A stretch of DNA of 58,888 nucleotides from Thermoleophilia bacterium (GTDB lineage Bacteria; Actinomycetota; Thermoleophilia; Gaiellales; Gaiellaceae): positions 1-58,888 of the forward strand of contig JAICWC010000003.1 in the NCBI GenBank assembly GCA_025934995.1, written 5' to 3'. The position numbers and the translations under genes are program-made. Shown here piece after piece: positions 52,844-58,888 of the stretch. The notes under the pieces were generated by a model. That model did not search any database. It saw nothing but the letters and a program-made list of their open reading frames with translations, and was not told where the DNA came from. The stretch's first letter is position 1; each line of letters opens with the position of its first letter.

Positions 52844-54798
52844 CTGAAGGAGAGCGTAAACCCGCCGCGGCGCCCGTACGGATCGACCGCGACGAGGTGC
52901 ACGACGTGTGTCCCCCGGCGCACGCGAATCTTCACGGGGAACGTGCCGGGGGCGAGAATGCGCCTCCGCCCCGGCTGGAAGAAGATCTGCGACGGAGTCG
53001 ACATCCGCGTCGACACGATCCGCGCCCCGCTCCGGAGCGTCGTCACCCTGATCGGCGCGACCCGGCGGAGGCGGGGCGCGAAGCGCGACACCTTGCGCGG
53101 GTCGCCCCATGCGTTCGGGACGAAGAGCCTGTAGAAGCCCGGCTTGCGCGTCAGGACTTGGCCCTGATAGACGCCGGCGAGCAGGCCGCTGGGCAGGGCG
53201 CCCGCGGTGAGCGGCGCCACCGCCGACCAGACACGGCCGTCCGTCGAGAAGCCGACGACCTGCGTGTCGGGCGGCGTCGCATAGGCGATGTCGAGGGGCC
53301 AGGCCAGCGTCTTGATCTGGGGCGACAGCGTCAGCGCGAGCTGCGCACCGGAGGTCGCGAGCCCGACGGCAGTCCCGGCCGGCACGGCCCCGGGCTGCCA
53401 GGTGACCGTGGCGGAGCCGTCGGCGGTGACGACCGCGCCCGCCTGGCCCAGTTGCGCCGTCGCCGACTCGGGAGTCGGCGCGGGCACCGGCGCAGCGAGC
53501 ACGACGCCCGTGGGCGACGAGGTCGCCGTCTGGGCCCCGACGCTGTTCGTCGCGTTCACGAAGAGCTCGATCGTCGCGCCGATGTCCCCCGGCGTGAGGA
53601 GGTACGTCGCCGCCGTTGCGCCCTCGATCGGTGCGCACGCACCGGCGCTCGCGTCGCAGCGCTGCCACTGGAACGAATACGACGTGGGCGAGCCGCTCCA
53701 CGTGCCCGTCGTCGCGGTCAGCGTGGAGCCGACGACGGCGGTGCCCGAGATCTGTGGCGGCGCAGTCACGGCCGGCACCGTCGCGCCGCTCGCTGCTGCG
53801 ACCGGAGTCGTCGGCGCCGAGGATGCTGTTGCGGCGAGGGACTTCGACGTCGCGGTCACGGTCACGACGATCGTGTGGCCGACGTCGTTGACCGACGGCG
53901 TGTACGACTCGAGCGTCGCGCCGGAGATCGGCACGCAGTTCGCGCCGACTCCGTCGCACGCCTCCCATTGATACGTGAACGTGACCGGCTTGCCGCCGTT
54001 CCACGTTCCGGGCACCGCAGCGAGCTTCGCGCCGGCGCGCGGCGTGCCGACCAGCGTCGGCGGCGTTGCGGACGACGGCGCGCCAGAGGGCAGCGCCGCG
54101 AGCGCGAAGCCGCCCGGATCCGGACCGTTGACGCGGTCGCCGTCGACGCACTTCGTCGAGATGCCCGGAACGGAGAGACAGTCCGACCACTGCCAGAACG
54201 ACCAGCCGAGACCGCCCCAGTTCGACGCGGGGACGAGCGGCGCGCCTGCACTCGTCCAGTGCGCGACCCAGAGATGATGGCTGCCGGTCGCGAACGACGT
54301 CGTGTCGCCCAGGTACGTCTTCCAGAAGCTCGGGGACGTGTAGATCATCGCGCTGACTCCGGTGCGTGCTGTGACCTCGTCGAGCCACGCCTGCGTCCAC
54401 TTGACGAGCGCCGGCTGCTTGAGCCCGTTCACCGTCTCGAGGTCGAGCACCGGCGGGAGATCGCCTCCGCGGGGCTGCGCGACGTCCACGAAATGGTCGG
54501 CCTGCGCGATCGCGCTCGCCGTGATCGTCGCATCGCTCGTGCCCGCCGGCTGCGCGAAGTGGTATGCGCCGAAGTACAGGCCCGCAGCCTTCGTCCCCGT
54601 GCGGTTGATCGCGTACGTGGCGTCCGTGAACGTCGTCCCCTCGCTCGCCTTCGCAAACGCGAACGTGTAGCCGGCGCCCGCGACCTGCAGCCAATCGATC
54701 GACGATCCCTGGTGGTTCGAGACGTCGACGCCCTTCGGATACGTGGCGGCGCTGCAGACGAGGACGAACGCCAGAAGCGCGAGAGCTCTCGACCCCAC
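52840..54798 (-). CDS. Secreted GH25 lysozyme with Ig-like repeats
   Basis: A 652-residue exported protein. A signal peptide (GSRALALLAFVLVCSAATYP) precedes a GH25 muramidase domain (about 22-230): KGVDVSNHQG, YTFAFAKASEG and PPVLDLETV hold the catalytic Asp and Glu. Two Ig-like repeats of about 90 residues follow (each with a TWNGGKPVTFTYQWEACDG or TWSGSPTSYSFQWQRCD core and a Cys pair). A beta-rich C-terminal region ends with a strand like GTHVVHLVAVDPYG. It would cut cell-wall glycan outside the cell. The GTG at 54798 has TACCCT six bases upstream, a leaderless start. Its stop overlaps the deaminase start, so the two are transcribed together. Confidence 0.88.
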   Translation of the reverse strand: MGSRALALLAFVLVCSAATYPKGVDVSNHQGSSIDWLQVAGAGYTFAFAKASEGTTFTDATYAINRTGTKAAGLYFGAYHFAQPAGTSDATITASAIAQADHFVDVAQPRGGDLPPVLDLETVNGLKQPALVKWTQAWLDEVTARTGVSAMIYTSPSFWKTYLGDTTSFATGSHHLWVAHWTSAGAPLVPASNWGGLGWSFWQWSDCLSVPGISTKCVDGDRVNGPDPGGFALAALPSGAPSSATPPTLVGTPRAGAKLAAVPGTWNGGKPVTFTYQWEACDGVGANCVPISGATLESYTPSVNDVGHTIVVTVTATSKSLAATASSAPTTPVAAASGATVPAVTAPPQISGTAVVGSTLTATTGTWSGSPTSYSFQWQRCDASAGACAPIEGATAATYLLTPGDIGATIELFVNATNSVGAQTATSSPTGVVLAAPVPAPTPESATAQLGQAGAVVTADGSATVTWQPGAVPAGTAVGLATSGAQLALTLSPQIKTLAWPLDIAYATPPDTQVVGFSTDGRVWSAVAPLTAGALPSGLLAGVYQGQVLTRKPGFYRLFVPNAWGDPRKVSRFAPRLRRVAPIRVTTLRSGARIVSTRMSTPSQIFFQPGRRRILAPGTFPVKIRVRRGTHVVHLVAVDPYGRRGGFTLSFR

Positions 54799-54804
54799 GC
54801 GACG

Positions 54805-54828
54805 AGGGTAGCCAGAGCGCGTTAGGCT
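54805..54828. promoter_or_regulatory. Divergent -10 boxes of lysozyme and agmatinase-family genes
   Basis: On the minus strand TACCCT (plus positions 54805-54810) lies six bases before GTG 54798. On the plus strand TAGGCT (54823-54828) lies seven bases before ATG 54836. The whole divergent spacer is 37 bases. Confidence 0.55.
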
Positions 54829-54835
54829 CGCAGCA

Positions 54836-55786
54836 ATGTCACAAGGTCCTTACAAACCGCTCGACGCGCAGGTGATCCCGCGCTTTGCCGGGATCCGCAC
54901 CTTCATGCGTGCACCGCACGTAACAGACCTCACGGGCGTCGACGTCGCGGTGTACGGCATTCCGTTCGACACTGCGACGAGCTATCGCACCGGGCCGCGC
55001 TTCGGGCCCGAGGCAATCCGCAGCGCGTCCGCGCTTCTGCGGCCCTACAACCCCGCACTCGCCGTGAACCTCGTCGACGCGCTGTCGATCGTCGACTACG
55101 GCGACGTCCCCGTTTCACCGGGCGACACGGAGCGCACGTATGCGCAGGTCGAGGAAGCGCTCGCGCCGATCGTCGAGGCCGGTGTCTTTCCTGCGGCGCT
55201 CGGCGGCGACCACGCGATCACGCTCGCGGAGCTGCGCGCGCTTGCCAAGAAGCACGGCCCGCTCGCGCTCGTGCAGCTCGACTCGCACGGCGACGTGTGG
55301 GAGTCGTACTTCGGCCAGCGCTACTTCCACGGGACGACGTTCAAGCGTGCGCTCGAAGAGGATTTGCTCGACCCGACCGCATCCGTGCAGGCCGGCATGC
55401 GCGGCTCGCTCTACGGGCCGGACGACATCCAGATCGCGAAGGACTTCGGGTTCACGGTGCTCACGACCGACGAGCTGCGCGAGCTCGGTCCGCAGCGCTA
55501 CGGCGAGCTCGTGCGCGAGAAGACCGGCGACCGTCCGGTCTTCGTGTCGTTCGACATCGATTTCCTCGACCCGGCGTTCGCACCGGGCACCGGCACGCCG
55601 GAGGCGGGCGGCTTCTCGACTGCAGAGGCGCTCGCGTTCGTGCGCAACTTGAAGGGAATCCGTCTCGAAGGTTGCGACGTCGTCGAGGTGTCGCCGCCGT
55701 ACGACAACGCCGGCGCCGTCACCGCGCTAGCAGCTGCAACCGTCATGTACGAGCTCCTATCCCTCCGCGCGTGCTTGCCTGCCTGA
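54836..55786 (+). CDS. Agmatinase-family ureohydrolase (guanidino-compound amidinohydrolase)
   Basis: A 316-residue member of the arginase/agmatinase superfamily, full length. Manganese-binding motifs: GGDHAIT, DSHGDVWE (the more usual form is DAHxD) and SFDIDFLDPAFAPGTGTPE. The enzyme would remove urea from a guanidino compound. Agmatine, guanidinobutyrate and guanidinopropionate hydrolases look alike at this level. It starts an operon with the deacetylase (16-base overlap) and the NCS1 permease, which argues for a ureide or guanidino substrate imported from outside rather than polyamine synthesis. Confidence 0.85.
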   Translation: MSQGPYKPLDAQVIPRFAGIRTFMRAPHVTDLTGVDVAVYGIPFDTATSYRTGPRFGPEAIRSASALLRPYNPALAVNLVDALSIVDYGDVPVSPGDTERTYAQVEEALAPIVEAGVFPAALGGDHAITLAELRALAKKHGPLALVQLDSHGDVWESYFGQRYFHGTTFKRALEEDLLDPTASVQAGMRGSLYGPDDIQIAKDFGFTVLTTDELRELGPQRYGELVREKTGDRPVFVSFDIDFLDPAFAPGTGTPEAGGFSTAEALAFVRNLKGIRLEGCDVVEVSPPYDNAGAVTALAAATVMYELLSLRACLPA

Positions 55787-56601
55787 CGTTCGACGTCGAC
55801 GCCGAGGCGCCGATCCTCGTCGAGAGCGGCTTGTACGCGCGCAACCTCGGCGTCATGTCGCACCAGGCGTACGGCCCGCTCGTCGGCGTCCCGCGCATCC
55901 TCGAGCTGCTGCGCGAGTACTCCCTCCCGGCGACGTTCTTCGTCCCGGGCTGGACGGCCGACCGCTATCCGCAGACCGTCGAGGCGATTCTCGCGGCCGG
56001 CCACGAGGTCGGGCACCATTCGTACGCGCACTTCTCCCCGTTCGCGCAGACGGAGGACGAGGAACGCGTGGACTTCGAGCGCGCGCTCGCCTCGCTGCGT
56101 GCGGTCGGCGCGGATCCCGTCGGCTTCCGCTGCCCGAGCTGGGAGCCCGGTTGGCGGACGCCGGCGCTCGTCGCCGAGCACGGACTGCAGTACGACTCGT
56201 CGCTGATGGACTCCGACAAGCCGTACGTCCTCGACACGGGCGCGGGGGAGATCGTCGAGCTGCCGGTGCACTGGGCGCTCGACGACTGGGAGCAGTACGC
56301 ATACATCCCCGATCCGCCCTTCCGCTCGGCGATCGAGTCGCCGCAGAAGGTGCTCGACCTCTGGCTGAGCGAGCTCGACGCGATGCGGCGCTACGACTGC
56401 CTCTTCGTCCTGACGTGCCATCCGTTCCTCAGCGGCCGACCGCACCGCGTCGAGGTGCTGCGGAGGCTCATCGAGCACGCGCTGGAGGGCGGCGACGTCC
56501 AATTCCATGCCTGCCGCGAGGTCGCTGCGATGGAGTGGCCCGATCGACGCGCCCTCCGGCCTGTCGAGGTCGACCCGCTGGTCTATCCGGACCGAACCTG
56601 A
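55771..56601 (+). CDS. Polysaccharide deacetylase-fold hydrolase, PuuE-like
   Basis: A 276-residue cytoplasmic NodB-fold protein without signal peptide. Metal-site motifs: TFDVDAEAP (catalytic and metal Asp) and GHEVGHHSYAH (His pair), followed by GFRCPSWEPGW. Its resemblance is to the PuuE allantoinase and peptidoglycan-deacetylase-like subgroup with the HH motif, which includes enzymes acting on cyclic ureides. The GTG at 55771 lies within the last codons of the agmatinase-family gene and gives the family's typical beginning. It sits between that gene and an NCS1 permease, which favours a ureide or amide substrate over chitin-type sugars. Confidence 0.78.
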   Translation: MLACLTFDVDAEAPILVESGLYARNLGVMSHQAYGPLVGVPRILELLREYSLPATFFVPGWTADRYPQTVEAILAAGHEVGHHSYAHFSPFAQTEDEERVDFERALASLRAVGADPVGFRCPSWEPGWRTPALVAEHGLQYDSSLMDSDKPYVLDTGAGEIVELPVHWALDDWEQYAYIPDPPFRSAIESPQKVLDLWLSELDAMRRYDCLFVLTCHPFLSGRPHRVEVLRRLIEHALEGGDVQFHACREVAAMEWPDRRALRPVEVDPLVYPDRT

Positions 56602-56607
56602 GAATCT

Positions 56608-56628
56608 CTCCCTAACTCGTCAGGGAGG
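56608..56628 (+). promoter_or_regulatory. Hairpin covering the permease ribosome-binding site
   Basis: CTCCCT (56608-56613), an eight-base loop, then AGGGAG (56622-56627). The second arm is most of the GGGAGG Shine-Dalgarno site (56623-56628), four bases before the ATG at 56633. The stem could keep the site closed. Confidence 0.4.
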
Positions 56629-56632
56629 CGAC

Positions 56633-58054
56633 ATGGAGCAACAAGGCGAGCTGGCCGCAGCGGTCACGCTCGACGAGCACGGCATCGCGCCGGTCCGCCC
56701 CGAGGACCGGACGTCGACGCCGTGGCGGCAGTTCTGGATCTGGGCCGGCGCGAACATCGCGCCGATCAACTGGATCCTCGGCGCGCTCGGGATCATCCTC
56801 GGGCTCAGCCTCGTGGAGACGCTCGTCGTCCTCGTCATCGGCAACGTCGTCGGGTGCGCGTTCTTCGGCCTGTTCTGCGTGATGGGCCATCGCACCGGCG
56901 TCAATCAGATGGTGCTCTCGCGCGCGGCATTCGGCCGGCGCGGCGCCTATCTCCCGGCGGTCGCACAGCTGCTGATGACGATGGGCTGGCTCGGCGTCAA
57001 CACCTGGGTCGTGCTCGATCTCGTGCTCGGGATCTTCAAGCACATGGGCTACGACCATCCCGGGACGGGCACGAAGTACGCGGTCGGCATCGGGATCATG
57101 GCGGTGCAGGTCGTGATCGCGATCGTCGGCTTCTACCTGATCCAGGCGTTCGAGAAGTACACGGTGCCCGTCGCCGGCCTGATCGTGATCGTCATGAGCA
57201 TCCTCGCCTGGACGAAGGTGAACGTCGTCTGGACCCATTCGACCGCGCATGGGGCGGACAAGCTGACGGCGGTGACACAGCTGCTGACGGCGATCGGCGT
57301 CGGTTGGGGCATCACCTGGCTGACGTGGTCGTCCGACTACACGCGGTTCATCAAGCCGAGCGTCCCGGACCGCAAGGTCTTCTGGACGACCTGGTCGGCG
57401 ATTCTCATCCCGACTGTGTGGCTCGGCTTCCTCGGCGCGTCGATCGCGAGCGGCGGCGTGCAGAACGACCCCGCCGACTTCGTGACGGCGGCGTTCGGCG
57501 GCTTCTCGATCCCGATCTTGTTCCTCGTCATGCATGGGCCGGTGGCGACGAACATCCTCAATCTCTACTCGGCGACGCTCGCCGCCCTCTCGATCGACAT
57601 CAAGGCGGCGCGCTGGAAGGTCAGTGTGGTCGTGTCGATCGTCGGCACAGGCGCGCTCATCTGGTTCATCCAGGACTCGAACTGGGCGAACAAGTTCGAC
57701 GAGTGGCTCGCGTCGGTCGTGCTGTGGATCTCGGCGTGGGCCGGCGTCATGTGCGTCGACTACCTCGTGTTCCGGCGCGGGAAGATCGACATCCCGGCGC
57801 TGTATGCGTCGCCGAGCGAGTCGATCTACGGCGACGTCAACTGGGCTGCGGTGATCGGCATGCTCGCCGGCGTCGTGGCCGGCTGGGCGTGGGGCTACGG
57901 TCTCGTCGGCTTCCTGCAGGGGCCGATCGCGAAAGCGACGCACAACGTCGACCTCTCGTGGCTCACCGGGTTCGGCGTCGCCGCGATCCTCTACTACGTT
58001 CTGCGGCCCTTCCTCGCGAAGGAAGCGCAGGGGGCGGCGGTCACGACGCCGTAG
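56633..58054 (+). CDS. NCS1-family permease (cytosine/purine/allantoin/hydantoin type)
   Basis: A 473-residue integral membrane protein with about twelve hydrophobic segments, full length for the NCS1 family. Characteristic phrases are WIWAGANIAPINWILGALG in the first segment, GHRTGVNQMVLSRAAFGRRG, TWLTWSSDYTRFIKP (the SDYTR motif of segment 8) and NILNLYSATLAALS. It imports a nucleobase, hydantoin or related ring with a cation. It is the third gene after the ureohydrolase and the deacetylase, 31 bases downstream, and precedes (on the other strand) a dihydropyrimidinase/hydantoinase, which fits uptake of their substrates. Confidence 0.9.
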   Translation: MEQQGELAAAVTLDEHGIAPVRPEDRTSTPWRQFWIWAGANIAPINWILGALGIILGLSLVETLVVLVIGNVVGCAFFGLFCVMGHRTGVNQMVLSRAAFGRRGAYLPAVAQLLMTMGWLGVNTWVVLDLVLGIFKHMGYDHPGTGTKYAVGIGIMAVQVVIAIVGFYLIQAFEKYTVPVAGLIVIVMSILAWTKVNVVWTHSTAHGADKLTAVTQLLTAIGVGWGITWLTWSSDYTRFIKPSVPDRKVFWTTWSAILIPTVWLGFLGASIASGGVQNDPADFVTAAFGGFSIPILFLVMHGPVATNILNLYSATLAALSIDIKAARWKVSVVVSIVGTGALIWFIQDSNWANKFDEWLASVVLWISAWAGVMCVDYLVFRRGKIDIPALYASPSESIYGDVNWAAVIGMLAGVVAGWAWGYGLVGFLQGPIAKATHNVDLSWLTGFGVAAILYYVLRPFLAKEAQGAAVTTP

Positions 58055-58077
58055 CGCTCGCTTCTCGGGAACCGTGT

Positions 58078-58101
58078 GGCGCCCGCGTTCGCGCGGGCGC
58101 C
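58078..58101 (+). terminator. GC-rich terminator with TTCG tetraloop
   Basis: A perfect 10-bp stem GGCGCCCGCG/CGCGGGCGCC closed by TTCG, starting 24 bases after the permease stop. It lacks a T run but the stem is very stable. It separates the permease from the convergent small gene. Confidence 0.75.
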
Positions 58102-58114
58102 CCCGTTGCCGCGG

Positions 58115-58228
58115 CTAGTAGCCACCGCCACCGCCGCCGCCGCAGCCGCTGAGCAGCACGACGAGGGCGATGACGAGCAATGCGAGAGCGGTCGGAAGGA
58201 TGAGCCGGGCATACCGCATGTAAGGCAT
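58115..58228 (-). CDS. 37-residue lipoprotein-like membrane peptide
   Basis: A tiny gene: ATG 58228, a basic start (MPYMRYARL), one hydrophobic segment (ILPTALALLVIALVVL), then LSGC, a perfect lipobox, followed only by seven Gly and a final Tyr. If processed, the mature part would be a lipid-modified Cys with eight residues. Ten residues shorter starts (ATG 58219) are possible. It lies between the convergent permease gene and the dihydropyrimidinase gene upstream on the same strand, 36 bases away. Family unknown. Confidence 0.5.
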   Translation of the reverse strand: MPYMRYARLILPTALALLVIALVVLLSGCGGGGGGGY

Positions 58229-58264
58229 ACGCCCCGACGTTCGACGCGGATTGCCCGGACCCTT

Positions 58265-58888
58265 CTACGCGACTGCAGTGCGGGCCGGCGCGAGCTCCTC
58301 GCCGAACCGCGCGCGCTTCACGAACTGCCCGATGCCGGGCGAGGCGACGAGCTCGTCGTTCTCGACGAGGACGTTCCCACGCAGCAGCACGACGTCGGGA
58401 GCGCCGGTGACGACCGTTCCCTCGTACAGCGAGTAGTCCGCCTTCGAGTGGTGCGTCGACGCGGAGATCGTCACCTGCTTCTTCGGGTCGAAGACGACGA
58501 GATCGGCGTCGGAGCCGACGGCGACCGTGCCCTTGCGCGGGTAGAGGCCGAACAGCTTCGCCGGGTTCGTCGCGAGTAGCTCGACCATCCGGTTGAGCGT
58601 GATCCGTCCCTCGTTGACGCCGAAGTGGTGGATCATCTTCAGGCGGTCCTCGAGCCCCGGCCCCCCGTTCGGGATCTTCGAGAAGTCGTCCTTGCCGAGG
58701 GTCTTCTGACCGTCCCAGAGGAACGCGCAGTGATCGGTCGAGATCGCCGACAGGGCGTCGGTGCGCACTGCGTTCCAGAGGTAGTCGTGGTTCGAGGCAT
58801 CGCGCACCGGCGGCGAGTACACGTATTTCGCGCCTTCGAAGTTCGGCTTCGCGATGTCGTCGAGCGACTTGAAGAAATACTGCGTGCA
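58265..58888 (-). CDS. Dihydropyrimidinase/hydantoinase, C-terminal part (5' end outside window)
   Basis: The frame runs open to the last base of the window. The 207 residues seen are the C-terminal third to half of a cyclic amidohydrolase (full length about 460). STDHCAF contains the conserved Asp-His of the metal centre; NEGRITLNRMVELLATNPAKLFGLYPRKGTVAVGSDADLVVFDP is the classic end of the barrel before the terminal beta domain. Such enzymes open dihydrouracil, hydantoin or related rings. Position next to an NCS1 permease and close to CodA-like and semialdehyde dehydrogenase genes supports a pyrimidine or hydantoin catabolic role. No N-carbamoyl amino acid hydrolase is visible. Confidence 0.9.
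   Translation of the reverse strand, partial: CTQYFFKSLDDIAKPNFEGAKYVYSPPVRDASNHDYLWNAVRTDALSAISTDHCAFLWDGQKTLGKDDFSKIPNGGPGLEDRLKMIHHFGVNEGRITLNRMVELLATNPAKLFGLYPRKGTVAVGSDADLVVFDPKKQVTISASTHHSKADYSLYEGTVVTGAPDVVLLRGNVLVENDELVASPGIGQFVKRARFGEELAPARTAVA

Overview
The window is one contiguous stretch of very GC-rich bacterial chromosome. I infer a soil-type actinobacterium, most likely class Thermoleophilia (Gaiellales/Solirubrobacterales). The reasons are the strong G/C bias at third codon positions, frequent GTG starts, and a recurring promoter layout in which a TANNNT -10 hexamer lies 6-7 bases before the start codon (leaderless mRNAs). Gene content fits too: an EF-G2-type factor, a TlyA methyltransferase and a PBP2. 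Taxonomy is inference; no rRNA gene is present.

Layout. 1-5.8 kb: the 3' part of an EF-G-like GTPase gene, a PadR regulator with a small His-rich partner, a TlyA-type methyltransferase, small conserved proteins and an aldehyde dehydrogenase. 5.8-9.6 kb: three envelope or secreted proteins (a lytic transglycosylase with a second C-terminal domain, a secreted protein made of two duplicated halves, and a membrane-anchored helical protein). 9.75-37.8 kb: a single 28-kb gene for a cell-surface protein of about 9355 residues. It has an N-terminal membrane anchor, a long Thr/Gln-rich stalk, ZU5- and Ig-like domains, about twenty copies of a GTFTLTY-type beta repeat, three blocks of RTX calcium-binding repeats and a C-terminal FIMAH-like helical domain. 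Several beta repeats are interrupted at the same hairpin by a fibronectin-III domain or an EF-hand-like loop.

37.8-42.7 kb: a small PII/CutA-like protein, an RNase H-like protein and tRNA-Gly(GCC). A 2.2-kb degenerate integrated element sits at this tRNA. It is bounded by a 44-bp duplication of the tRNA 3' half and carries an integrase remnant and a HigBA-like toxin-antitoxin pair. Beyond it lie a secreted protein, a nucleotidyltransferase and a SPOR-like protein. 42.8-48.4 kb (minus strand): sulfite oxidase family enzyme, class III aminotransferase, GNAT, zinc ribbon, helical protein and PBP2, closely packed.

48.4-58.9 kb is a nitrogen-compound catabolic region. It holds methylmalonate/malonate-semialdehyde dehydrogenase, a creatinase-type M24 hydrolase, an AhpD-like protein, a cytosine-deaminase-like amidohydrolase (coupled to a GH25 lysozyme gene), an agmatinase-family ureohydrolase, a PuuE-like deacetylase, an NCS1 permease, and a dihydropyrimidinase/hydantoinase cut by the window end. 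Together these suggest uptake of a nucleobase- or hydantoin-like compound, ring opening, and disposal of the beta-amino acid through transamination and CoA-dependent semialdehyde oxidation. No beta-ureidopropionase or dihydropyrimidine dehydrogenase is in view, so the actual substrate is open.
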